From a virus, in IMG/VR virus record IMGVR_UViG_3300035564_000053, positions 1-24,234 of that record: a stretch of 24,234 nucleotides of DNA, one strand, 5' to 3'. Each line of letters opens with the position of its first letter. Position 1 is the first letter of the stretch. The position numbers and the translations under genes were made by a program. Below, piece after piece: positions 15,497 through 22,781 of this stretch. Below the pieces are notes generated by a model. It was not told the DNA's origin, searched no databases, and saw only the letters and a program-made list of their open reading frames with translations.

Positions 15497-16299
15497 TGTC
15501 CTCTCCTGTTATAACCGTTCAACCTGCAAGCACCCGAGTGAAAATCGGCGAGGCGCTTGCGCTGTCACTTACGGCGACAGGAACGGGAACGCTTACCTAT
15601 CAATGGCAGAAGGACGGTGTTGACCTCACCGGGCAGACAGCGCACTCCCTGACCATTCTCAACTTTGATTACGCGAACGAAGGTGTTTATTCATGCATTG
15701 TTACCAATGGCGACGGAAGCACGACCAGCGACGACGCCACGGTCAAATCAATGCCTGGCCAGCTGGATGAAACGTATCTGCAGCGCAAGCTGTACGACTG
15801 GATAAGCACGATGCTCACGCTGACGAGCAATCCGGATACACGCGCAGCTGGTTCAGTGGCGATGATATGGCACATGCAAGACCTTCCCCGCTTCGCCACC
15901 CCGATCCTTATGGGACGGATTTCGGCTATTGAAAAGATCGGCCGGGATGCCGTTTTTCATCCTGATAACAACGGCAGCAAACGCCAGGCTGGTATCCGTG
16001 AATTCATGCTGTACCTACAGTATTTCGGGGCAGGCGCGATAACCGCTTTACAGAAAATCGCCGACGCTGTTGAAGACCTGGCTGCTATTGCCACGCTGCA
16101 GGAGGACGGCATTTCTCCCGTATGGGCGACACCGGTCCTGGATGCGCACCAGTTTGTCGGGACCGAACCGGAAGACAGGGCCATTCTCGATATCAGGTTC
16201 AGAACGACGAGCGAGTGGAATACCGTTATTGACGTTATCGAATCGGCAGAAGCTACCGGCGAAATAAATGAAACTGACGAAGTAATCATAAACTCATAA
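15496..16299 (+). CDS. Neck terminator protein with N-terminal Ig-like domain
   Basis: 267 aa. Residues ~4-84 form an immunoglobulin-like domain: 'VKIGEALALSLTATGTGTLT' then 'YQWQKDGVDLTGQ' (W37) and 'EGVYSCIVTNGDGST' (Y65, C67). The B-strand cysteine is absent, so no canonical disulfide forms. Residues ~91-267 match the phage neck terminator family: 'DETYLQRKLYDWISTML', 'MGRISAIEKIGRDAVFHP', 'REFMLYLQYFGAGAITALQ' and 'ILDIRFRTTSEWNTVIDVIE'. The terminator ring caps the tail and docks on the head. Ig-like domains on virions are known to display on the surface and may bind glycans or cells. Here it decorates the neck, a less usual place. Codon use is like the neighbours. Confidence 0.83.
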   Translation: MSSPVITVQPASTRVKIGEALALSLTATGTGTLTYQWQKDGVDLTGQTAHSLTILNFDYANEGVYSCIVTNGDGSTTSDDATVKSMPGQLDETYLQRKLYDWISTMLTLTSNPDTRAAGSVAMIWHMQDLPRFATPILMGRISAIEKIGRDAVFHPDNNGSKRQAGIREFMLYLQYFGAGAITALQKIADAVEDLAAIATLQEDGISPVWATPVLDAHQFVGTEPEDRAILDIRFRTTSEWNTVIDVIESAEATGEINETDEVIINS

Positions 16300-16314
16300 C
16301 CATGGAGGTTGCTC

Positions 16315-17406
16315 ATGGCCGGACAATATGACAAGATGATAAAAATTTCCATCACGGAAGCAGCATCTGGCATTTCCGTTGTGGGATTCGGAACGGTGCT
16401 GATCCTGACCCCCGATGCAACATTCGGCGCCAGGACAAAGTCGTATTCCGCGGCAGACGCCGCGCTTGCCGCTGATCTGACAGGAGGATCGAACTCCAAC
16501 GCGTACATAGCAGCCCAAGCAGTTTTCATGCAGAGCCCGGCGCCGACCACCCTCAAGATCGGTCGTGTCGCAGCATACGAAGACCTGGACGACGCCATCG
16601 ACGCGATCAGGATCGAGGACGACGACTGGTATATTGTCATCGCCACGGACAGGGACCCGAACGACATCGAGCCTCTCGCCGCAAAAATCGAGAGCCTGAC
16701 CAAACTGCTCATTTACGCATCAAACGATGCGGATATCCTGGACCCGAACAGCACGACGGACATTGCCTATATCCTCAACGATCTGGGCTACAACAGGACG
16801 GCGGGGATTTATAAAGCGGACTCAACCACGGAAAGAGCGGATGCCGCCCTTGCCGGGTATCTGGGCGGCCAGGACAAGCCCGGATCGTACACAACGTGCT
16901 ACAAGAAGCTCATCGGCCAGGCCACGGATACGCTCACCAGCGCCGAGGAAGACGCTGTTCTGGGCGATCCGCAGTCCGACGACCAGGGCAAGTGCTGCAA
17001 TACCTATCAGTCCGTGGGCGGCGCCGGCAGGTTGCGCTACGGTGTTGTGGCAAGCGGGAAATTCATCGACTACGTCATTTTCAAAGACTGGCTCAAAGCC
17101 CGCCTCCAGGAAGCCATTTTCGCGCTGTTCACCAGCGCTCCCAAGGTTCCGGGCGATATCAACGGCGCAGCAATGATCCAGAACGCCATGGAGCCCGTTT
17201 TCAAGCTCGGGCAGGCAAACAACGCCATCACGCAATTCTCACAGGACGAAGACAAGAAACAGAACGGCGGGTATTACATCACCCTGCCCGACATGTCGCT
17301 GCGGTCGACGGCAGATAAAACGACGCGTCACCTGTCCGGGATCACCTTCGGGTGCTGGTATACGGACGGCATTCACACGGTGGAAATAAGCGGCGTGATT
17401 CTGTAG
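16315..17406 (+). CDS. Contractile tail sheath protein (DUF3383)
   Basis: 363 aa from ATG 16315, with GGAGG (16304-16308) 6 nt upstream. DUF3383 features include the early 'ISVVGFGTVLILTP' and 'RTKSYSAADAALAAD', then 'ALAGYLGGQDKPGSYTTCYK', the C-terminal 'ALFTSAPKVPGDINGAAMIQ', and 'YYITLPDMSLRSTADKTTR' followed by 'ISGVIL'. The sheath polymer contracts to drive the tube through the host envelope, which makes this a myovirus. It is compact for a sheath, close to the small Pam3-like type. Its leader contains the 14-nt word also found before the cement gene. Confidence 0.88.
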   Translation: MAGQYDKMIKISITEAASGISVVGFGTVLILTPDATFGARTKSYSAADAALAADLTGGSNSNAYIAAQAVFMQSPAPTTLKIGRVAAYEDLDDAIDAIRIEDDDWYIVIATDRDPNDIEPLAAKIESLTKLLIYASNDADILDPNSTTDIAYILNDLGYNRTAGIYKADSTTERADAALAGYLGGQDKPGSYTTCYKKLIGQATDTLTSAEEDAVLGDPQSDDQGKCCNTYQSVGGAGRLRYGVVASGKFIDYVIFKDWLKARLQEAIFALFTSAPKVPGDINGAAMIQNAMEPVFKLGQANNAITQFSQDEDKKQNGGYYITLPDMSLRSTADKTTRHLSGITFGCWYTDGIHTVEISGVIL

Positions 17407-17412
17407 TTGACT

Positions 17413-17428
17413 TGTTCCACGTGAAACC
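17413..17428. promoter_or_regulatory. parS-like palindrome (ParB/Spo0J site)
   Basis: TGTTCCACGTGAAACC matches the chromosomal ParB consensus TGTTNCACGTGAAACA at every specified position except the last (14 of 15). It lies in the 53-nt gap between the sheath stop and the tube ribosome site. With 46 allowed words of 4^15 and 24 kb scanned, about 0.001 such sites are expected by chance under even base use. No ParA or ParB gene is visible in the window. Whether host ParB binds is unknown. Confidence 0.68.
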
Positions 17429-17459
17429 TTTGCCAAGAAACCTTAACAGGAGATAAATC

Positions 17460-17891
17460 ATGGGAGCAACAAAGACTTTTGACCCGAAACGCTGGGGACT
17501 CATCGTCGCCGGTGTTCCCGTGGTCGGCCTTGCGTCTGACAACATGATCGACGCGAAACGGTCAGAGGACTCGTACACGAAATACGTCGGCGTCCTCGGT
17601 GAAGTTACGCGGTCGCGGCAGTACAACAAGAGCGGGGAGATCACCTTCCGGCTCATGCAGTCCTCGCCGCTCAACGATGTTTTTTCGGGACTTCGGCAGC
17701 TCGACGAGCAATCGAACGCAGGCGTTGTGCCGGTCATGCTGAAAGATTTTAACAGCACGACCTCCATCACCTGCTCCGAAGCCTGGATTCGCAAGAATCC
17801 CGACTACGGTCTCGGTAAAGACATGAAGGAAGCCGAGTGGACGTTTGACTGCGCCGATCTCGACGAGTTCTTTGGCGGGTCGATAACTTGA
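17460..17891 (+). CDS. Tail tube protein (DUF3277)
   Basis: 143 aa. It begins 'TFDPKRWGLIVAGVPVVGLA' and includes 'DNMIDAKRSEDSYTKYVGVL', 'EITFRLMQSSPLND', 'VPVMLKDFNSTTSITCSEAW' and 'EAEWTFDCADLDEFFGG', the classic pattern of DUF3277 myoviral tube proteins. Stacked hexamers form the inner tube around the tape measure. AGGAGA lies 6 nt before ATG 17460. It is directly preceded by the sheath gene, as is standard, but is separated from the chaperone gene by the inserted HNH endonuclease. Confidence 0.88.
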   Translation: MGATKTFDPKRWGLIVAGVPVVGLASDNMIDAKRSEDSYTKYVGVLGEVTRSRQYNKSGEITFRLMQSSPLNDVFSGLRQLDEQSNAGVVPVMLKDFNSTTSITCSEAWIRKNPDYGLGKDMKEAEWTFDCADLDEFFGGSIT

Positions 17892-17929
17892 TCGCAAGCA
17901 GGGATAGGGTGGCCGCCCGATAAAGAAGT

Positions 17930-17979
17930 CTCCAGCTTCCTTCCCTTTTTAAAAAATCTGGAGTTTTATAATCCTGGAG
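17930..17979 (+). promoter_or_regulatory. Inverted repeats that could mask the HNH ribosome site or terminate
   Basis: CTCCAG (17930-17935) can pair with CTGGAG at 17958-17963, followed by TTTTAT, or with a second CTGGAG at 17974-17979, which is part of the HNH gene's ribosome site. A T5A6 self-complementary run (17946-17956) lies inside. The two pairings exclude each other. This could reduce late read-through or endonuclease translation; the stems are short. Confidence 0.35.
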
Positions 17980-17984
17980 GTTAT

Positions 17985-18455
17985 ATGGGTTCATTTGGTA
18001 GCGGAAGAAAAGAAATACGATTTGTCGTTAATGAAAAAGGTTGTCAATTAAATGTTAGCCACTGTAGAGATAAAAACGGCTACCCGAAAATTTATCGTAA
18101 CGGCAAATACTATCGAATGTCGCACTGGACTTATGAACTTAGGTACGGCAAATCGTTTCCAGATGGGAAATTTGCCTGTCACCATTGCGACGAACCGGCT
18201 TGCCAATCATGGGAAAACGGGCATTTGTATGTCGGAACGGCTTTAGAAAATGCTCAAGAAATGGTAAGGCACGGGAGATGGAGAGGAAATGCTCCAAAAG
18301 GAGAAAACCACTTTCGATCCAAGCTCACCGATGAAAATGTGTTTGAGATCAGAACCGCATTGGGGACACTTAAGGAGATTGGCAAAAAGTTCGGAATAAG
18401 CGGTGTACAAGTATTAAGAATTAAACAACACAAATATTGGAAACATGTAGCATAG
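17985..18455 (+). CDS. HNH homing-type endonuclease
   Basis: 156 aa. The HNH core is 'CHHCDEPACQSWENGHLYVG' (65-84) followed by 'TALENAQEMVRHGR': histidines H66/H67 and H80, N89, and structural cysteines C65, C68 and C73. A C-terminal helix-turn-helix (TLKEIGKKFGISGVQVLRIK, 128-147) would recognise DNA. Such freestanding enzymes nick or cut intronless relatives and spread themselves during mixed infection. Foreign character is clear: 20 G/C in 60 at 18001-18060 against 35 in 60 within the tube gene (17641-17700). It interrupts the usual tube-chaperone order. Strong ribosome site TGGAGG. No intron boundaries are visible, so it is a freestanding insertion. Confidence 0.9.
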   Translation: MGSFGSGRKEIRFVVNEKGCQLNVSHCRDKNGYPKIYRNGKYYRMSHWTYELRYGKSFPDGKFACHHCDEPACQSWENGHLYVGTALENAQEMVRHGRWRGNAPKGENHFRSKLTDENVFEIRTALGTLKEIGKKFGISGVQVLRIKQHKYWKHVA

Positions 18456-18496
18456 TTCTTCTTTATAATCAACCTAAAGAAACGGAGTATTTCTTA

Positions 18497-19006
18497 ATGG
18501 CTGACCCCAAAACCAAAACAATCGACGGACACAGCGTCTACGTCATGCCGTTATTCGGCGAGACGGCGACGCTGGTGTTTTATCAGCTGCAGAAGTGTCT
18601 CGCGCCGGCATTCATCCAGGCGATAGGCGCGCTCAAAGGGATTTTCTCAGAACAGGGCAGCGAAAAATCAGGAATCAACATCGCACAATTCTTGAACGCC
18701 GAGGCAGACATTGATTTCGCCAGGCTGTCGGAAGCGGTCGACGCGATTCATGCAAAGATGAACGCACGCGAATGGCTTGATTTCCTGAAGCAGACGCTGT
18801 CGCAGACGACGGTCGACAACAAGCCGGTTGGCGAAACCCAGCATTATAACGACGTATTCTCCGGGAAAATGCTGCTGCTTTACAAGGTGCTGTGGTATAC
18901 GCTGGAGATAAATTTTTCTGATTTTTTCGGCGTGGTCGGCTCTGGCGTTATGAGGACAGGCGCAACGACGAGTCCGACCGGATCAACGCAAAAGCAAGCG
19001 AACTGA
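18497..19006 (+). CDS. Tail assembly chaperone, short (unshifted) form
   Basis: 169 aa from ATG 18497; CGGAG lies upstream, within the loop of a small AT hairpin (18477-18495). The product begins MADPKTKTIDGHSVYVMPLF and contains 'ETATLVFYQLQKCLAPAFIQ' and 'EADIDFARLSEAVDAIHAKM', consistent with the gp41-like chaperones encoded between tube and tape measure. Past the slippery site at 18922-18928 the unshifted frame adds only a Gly/Thr/Ser/Gln-rich tail before TGA 19004-19006. Tail chaperones coat the tape measure during tail assembly, and short and long forms are both needed in lambda-like systems. Confidence 0.82.
   Translation: MADPKTKTIDGHSVYVMPLFGETATLVFYQLQKCLAPAFIQAIGALKGIFSEQGSEKSGINIAQFLNAEADIDFARLSEAVDAIHAKMNAREWLDFLKQTLSQTTVDNKPVGETQHYNDVFSGKMLLLYKVLWYTLEINFSDFFGVVGSGVMRTGATTSPTGSTQKQAN
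18922..18928 (+). promoter_or_regulatory. -1 ribosomal frameshift slippery site TTTTTTC
   Basis: In the frame of the chaperone gene the heptamer reads T-TTT-TTC, the X-XXY-YYZ form. Slipping back by one base after TTC 18926-18928 continues at CGG 18928 in an open frame that ends at TAA 19201-19203, directly overlapping the tape measure start. This is exactly the arrangement of tail chaperone frameshifts. Confidence 0.82.
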
Positions 19007-19203
19007 TCGCCTGCCTGGATGAAACGGTAAAGGCGAAGCTCCCATTCTGGCGACTGGTGACCGAGGGAATCGCAACCCGCAAAGAGCTCAATGAAAGTTA
19101 CACGTTTATGGACATGATGGAAGCGAGCGCGGTTCTGGATATGAAAAGCGCGGTTGATGCCGCGATAGGTGAAATTACAATGCCGAAGATGCCGGAGAAA
19201 TAA
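18922..19203 (+). CDS. Tail assembly chaperone, -1 frame extension (GT-type)
   Basis: This frame has no ribosome site of its own and is reached by -1 frameshift at 18922-18928. It adds 91 residues, giving a fused product of 235 aa. The extension reads 'LWRYEDRRNDESDRINAKAS', 'PFWRLVTEGIATRKELNESY', 'MDMMEASAVLDMKSAVDAAI', an acidic, helical sequence typical of chaperone T domains. It ends TAATG into the tape measure gene. Without the shift this 200-nt stretch would be the only untranslated part of the tail operon, which supports the model. Known in lambda G/GT and many myoviruses; the frequency here is unknown. Confidence 0.8.
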   Translation, partial: FFRRGRLWRYEDRRNDESDRINAKASELIACLDETVKAKLPFWRLVTEGIATRKELNESYTFMDMMEASAVLDMKSAVDAAIGEITMPKMPEK

Positions 19204-20840
19204 TGACCATTCGTGAATTAATAACAAAGATCGGTTTCACAGTCGACGAGCGTGGCCTGGAAGTCTACGACAAGGCCATCGGTCGCGTATACGACAAGGC
19301 GGACGGTTTATATAAAAATCTGAACCGAGCCGCCGACGGCATTATGCACATCGGCCAGAAGATGTCCATGTATATCTCTGCACCCCTTGCCGCCCTGGCG
19401 ACTGTCTCCGTCATGGCAAAGGTCAAGCTTGAGGACCTGCAGAACGAATGGGGCACGATGCTCAATTCTCAGGAAAAGGGAATCGTCTTCACTAAAGAAA
19501 TGATGGATCTCGACGAAAAATCCCCCTACAACACCGAGCAGATTTCCGCATACGCCAAAGAGCTACATGGCATGGGTGTTCAAACCGATAAGATACTGCC
19601 GAAAATGAAGCTGTTTATGGATATCTCTGCAGGCAGCGGCCTTCCCCTTGAATTCCTCCTTCAGACGGTCCAGATGATCGACAATATCGGGTTTGCAACC
19701 GGTCGCCAGCTGCGCCGCCTTATCATGTCCGGGGCAATCGACAGAAAAGAACTCGGGAAAATGCTGGGCCTTGATCTTTCGAGTGGTGCTGGCATGAAGC
19801 GCATGATGGCGCTCGCTGACCGCGGCAAAGTCACCTCGGGTATGATTGAAAGCATATTCCAGCGCGAAGGCGGACCTGGCGGAAAATATTTCGGGAAAGC
19901 GGAAGAACGGTCGCACACCCTGAAAAAAGGATTCGATAACCTCTGGCACTCGATATTCATGCTGCGCGCGGGGATCGGCGACATGCTTACGAAATCAGTT
20001 GGGCTTTCGAACATCCTGCAAAAACTTGCTGATTGGGTGAATAAGCTCACCGACCGAATTAACAAATTGAGTCCCGGGTGGAAAACATTTCTTGTTGTCA
20101 CCGGCGGCATTGCTTTTGCGATAGGTCCCGCGCTCATCGGCATTGGTAAGCTGCTTAATTTATTCATCGGTCTTAACTCAGCGATGCTTTTCCTCAGGGC
20201 AGCCGGGTTCGCGCAGGGTGCGGGCGGGATTCTCGGAATGTTTAAGGGGCTCGGCGCCGGACTCGGAAAAGTCCTTGTGACTGTGGGCCCGGTCATTGCG
20301 ATGCTGACCATCGTATACTTCCTCATCCAAGACATTTACATGTACGTCAAATACGGGAAAGACGCCTCGCTTTTTGGCGACATGTCGAAGGTATGGGGAA
20401 AACCGTTCGACGACGCAATAAACAACATCGTCATGTTCTTTTTTGATGCCTGGCAGGCTGTGCGAGATTGGTGGGACGATCTGTGGGCGGACCCGTGGAA
20501 GACCATGCGCGACACGCTGCTCCCCGACTGGCTGAAAAGCTTTTTATTTCATCAGGACAAAAACGTGTTCGGCAAGGGAGCGACAAAAGAGTCGGATATG
20601 GCGCAGCAGTATCAAAACTGGCTCACGAGCATGGGCGGGACACCCGCGCAGCTTGCCGGAGCTCCTTCGTCCGCGCTTTCGGCAGGGAAACAGGTCACGC
20701 AGATAAATGTCAACGTGACAACGCCGGTGGTCGCTGGAGCATCCGAAGCAGACAAGACCGCGATAAGCACGCACGCAAAATCAGTCCATCACGAAGTTGC
20801 AAAGAAGATAATAGACTCAATTTACAACCAGTACAAATAA
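19203..20840 (+). CDS. Tail tape measure protein
   Basis: 545 aa. The N-terminus 'ELITKIGFTVDERGLEVYDK' is the typical start of myoviral tape measures. There follow 'MHIGQKMSMYISAPLAALAT', an ATQISxY-like 'SPYNTEQISAYAKELHGMGV', and two hydrophobic segments (residues ~297-325 and ~352-378) that may insert into the host membrane. The C-terminal part has 'QINVNVTTPVV'. Tape measure length sets tail length; at about 0.15 nm per residue this implies a tail of around 80 nm (inference). No lysozyme or peptidase domain is apparent. Overlaps the chaperone extension as TAATG. Confidence 0.88.
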   Translation: MTIRELITKIGFTVDERGLEVYDKAIGRVYDKADGLYKNLNRAADGIMHIGQKMSMYISAPLAALATVSVMAKVKLEDLQNEWGTMLNSQEKGIVFTKEMMDLDEKSPYNTEQISAYAKELHGMGVQTDKILPKMKLFMDISAGSGLPLEFLLQTVQMIDNIGFATGRQLRRLIMSGAIDRKELGKMLGLDLSSGAGMKRMMALADRGKVTSGMIESIFQREGGPGGKYFGKAEERSHTLKKGFDNLWHSIFMLRAGIGDMLTKSVGLSNILQKLADWVNKLTDRINKLSPGWKTFLVVTGGIAFAIGPALIGIGKLLNLFIGLNSAMLFLRAAGFAQGAGGILGMFKGLGAGLGKVLVTVGPVIAMLTIVYFLIQDIYMYVKYGKDASLFGDMSKVWGKPFDDAINNIVMFFFDAWQAVRDWWDDLWADPWKTMRDTLLPDWLKSFLFHQDKNVFGKGATKESDMAQQYQNWLTSMGGTPAQLAGAPSSALSAGKQVTQINVNVTTPVVAGASEADKTAISTHAKSVHHEVAKKIIDSIYNQYK

Positions 20841-20841
20841 T

Positions 20842-21546
20842 ATGGTCGACATCCTTTTAGGCAGAAAAAAAGATCCCCCCTCTATAAAAGAGACAGGCAG
20901 CAGCGCAGTCCTTCTGCAGCTGGATGCCTGTCTCAGCCAATCGCATAAGTACCAGAACAAGGTGACATCGTATCCTGTCGAAACCGGACTCGACATCGCC
21001 GACCACATCAGGCAGGAACCTGAGCAAATCACCATCGAAGGAATTGTTACAAATTCCCCGGTGTCGTTTTTCCCGCTGCTCACTGATTTTAAAACAGTCG
21101 TGAATGGCGGGAAAGACAGGGTGATGACGGCATACGAAACGCTGCTGCTTGTCGCCGGTAGGAAACTCGTAAAGGTTCCCGATTTGAAGGGCGAGAAGAT
21201 CAATACTACCATAGAGACAAAACCGAAATTAATTGATATTTCGGCAAATTTGCGAGTGTTTAACGACATGGTGATCGAGGACCTTGACTTCGATTTCGAC
21301 AATAAAACCGGTGATTCGTTACCATTCAAGGCGACGGCGAAGCGGATTCGCAAGGCGACGACACAGCAGTCGACAATCAATTACACAAGCGGCAGCCTGT
21401 ATGGATCTGGCGGGACCCCGGACCAGACCGATACGGCCGACAAGGGCCAGCAGCAAACGAAGCCCGAACAGCACATGTCCGGTTTGAAGGCGCTCTCGAG
21501 CGGCGAAGGAATGACAGGACTATTAAGCCACGCATTCGATTGGTAA
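20842..21546 (+). CDS. Dit-like baseplate protein
   Basis: 234 aa. Residues ~25-130 resemble the Dit-like N-terminal domain: 'SQSHKYQNKVTSYPVETGLD' then 'IADHIRQEPEQITIEGIVTN', 'TAYETLLLVAGRKLVKVPDL' and 'INTTIETKPKLIDISANLRV'. In myoviruses this protein sits at the top of the baseplate around the tube. The C-terminal ~60 residues are Gly/Ser/Thr/Gln-rich and probably flexible. The start lies one base after the tape measure stop, with no clear ribosome site, so translation is probably coupled. Product assignment rests on the VETGxxIADHIRxxP pattern. Confidence 0.76.
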   Translation: MVDILLGRKKDPPSIKETGSSAVLLQLDACLSQSHKYQNKVTSYPVETGLDIADHIRQEPEQITIEGIVTNSPVSFFPLLTDFKTVVNGGKDRVMTAYETLLLVAGRKLVKVPDLKGEKINTTIETKPKLIDISANLRVFNDMVIEDLDFDFDNKTGDSLPFKATAKRIRKATTQQSTINYTSGSLYGSGGTPDQTDTADKGQQQTKPEQHMSGLKALSSGEGMTGLLSHAFDW

Positions 21547-21549
21547 AGT

Positions 21550-21876
21550 ATGCCGGTAATAATACCTCTTTTTGAAAACGCGAACTTCTCTGAAGCGGTC
21601 ACGCTTGACAACGTTAATTATATACTGTCGTTCAAATGGAATACTCGTGGTGAATTCTGGACAATGGACATTTATGACGGTAACGGCGAGATCATCGCGT
21701 ATGGGTTTAAACTGGTGATCTGGTATCCGTTGACCGTGCAGCACAACAACGTTAATCTCCCTGCAGGGACCTTTGTCCTTGTCGATCCGAGTGCCGCGAC
21801 GCAGTACGATGAAACTGGTCGAAACGATTTTGTTTCCGGACGCAAACTCGAACTTCTCTATGTGAGCGCGCTGTGA
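21550..21876 (+). CDS. Baseplate plug protein (Pam3 gp18-like)
   Basis: 108 aa, beta-rich. It resembles the cyanophage Pam3 gp18 plug domain: 'FSEAVTLDNVNYILSFKWNT' followed by 'RGEFWTMDIYDGNGEIIAYG', and a loop 'PAGTFVLVDPSAATQYDETG'. The plug occupies the hub interior of small contractile baseplates. It begins 3 nt after the previous stop and ends in a GTGA overlap with the hub gene. Length and position between Dit-like and hub genes agree with Pam3-type gene order. Confidence 0.75.
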   Translation: MPVIIPLFENANFSEAVTLDNVNYILSFKWNTRGEFWTMDIYDGNGEIIAYGFKLVIWYPLTVQHNNVNLPAGTFVLVDPSAATQYDETGRNDFVSGRKLELLYVSAL

Positions 21877-22781
21877 ACCAGAACTATTTCAACAGAATTT
21901 ACTCTCTGGAAATCGGGTACCCCTTGCGACCTGACCAGGCTAAAAAGATATCTGGTCTGCGGCTTACGTTCGATATCACAAAAACGGAAACGCCGGAGAG
22001 CAACGCCGCAACCATCACGATAAACAATCTTTCCGACGCGACCAGGTCTTTCATTAAAGAGCGTTCTTCTTTGGACTCCAGCGATGGAATGACAGTGACG
22101 CTGCGGGCTAGCTATGAGGAGCTCGAGGGGAGAGACGAGCTGCCGATTCTCTTCACCGGCGATATCATGGGTGTTTCGCATGACGTGACGAAACCGGAAA
22201 TCGTAACGCGCCTGCTCTGTCACGATGGCCTTGTCTCCATAAAGAAATCAAAGTTCGGAAAATCGTACAAGGCAGGCGTTCACGTTTTCCAGATAATAAA
22301 CGACATTGTGTCGTCGCTCGGGATTCCGCTGCAGGCGAAAGTCGAATCGCTCGGTATCACCGATTACATTTACAACCACGGATATACTTTCAGCGGGAAA
22401 ACATCGGATGCGCTGAGTCGGGTTTGCAATGGGTACGGTCTTCGCTGGTCGTGCCAGAACAACACGATCAAACTTTACCGCGCATGGAATACGGATGGGA
22501 CACCAGGGCATGACAACAAAGCATCGGCAAAAGGCGTCATTATCGGAAGCCCGCGGCGAATCGCAAAAACGATGTCCGGAGTTGAGACGACCGATTTCCG
22601 GGGCTGGGAGTTCGATGCGCTGCTTCTTCCGCAGGCCGAACCAGGCGGGACCGTGCAGATAAGCTCCACGCAGATCCCCGGGTCGCCGGTAAAGCTGCAG
22701 GTCGCCGAAGTGCATCATGCCGGAGACACGCATGGCGACGACTGGAAATCGACGATCAAGGCAAGGGAAACAGGAAAATGA
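21873..22781 (+). CDS. Baseplate hub protein (gp27/XkdQ-like)
   Basis: 302 aa using GTG 21873, which overlaps the plug stop as GTGA; the next Met would truncate conserved text. Pattern of hub proteins: 'GLRLTFDITKTETPESNAAT' and 'ITINNLSDATRSFIK', 'LPILFTGDIMGVSHDVTKPE', 'FQIINDIVSSLGIPL', 'GKTSDALSRVCNGYGLRWSC', and a C-terminal 'SPVKLQVAEVHHAGDTHGDD'. The trimeric hub joins tube and spike. The last segment matches the common hub ending in which the H-x-G-D-T-H-G-D loop contacts the spike. ATGA overlap with the spike gene. Confidence 0.82.
   Translation: MNQNYFNRIYSLEIGYPLRPDQAKKISGLRLTFDITKTETPESNAATITINNLSDATRSFIKERSSLDSSDGMTVTLRASYEELEGRDELPILFTGDIMGVSHDVTKPEIVTRLLCHDGLVSIKKSKFGKSYKAGVHVFQIINDIVSSLGIPLQAKVESLGITDYIYNHGYTFSGKTSDALSRVCNGYGLRWSCQNNTIKLYRAWNTDGTPGHDNKASAKGVIIGSPRRIAKTMSGVETTDFRGWEFDALLLPQAEPGGTVQISSTQIPGSPVKLQVAEVHHAGDTHGDDWKSTIKARETGK

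Noticed and set aside
15957-16712. Minus-strand open frame of 251 codons
   Set aside because: It lies antisense across the neck terminator and sheath genes, both of which are recognised families; Ser/Ala-rich shadow.
17985-18455. Group I intron hosting the HNH gene
   Set aside because: The tube and chaperone genes on either side are complete, and no split gene or intron core was seen.
19661-20335. Minus-strand open frame of 224 codons
   Set aside because: It is antisense to the tape measure gene, with no ribosome site or recognised motif.
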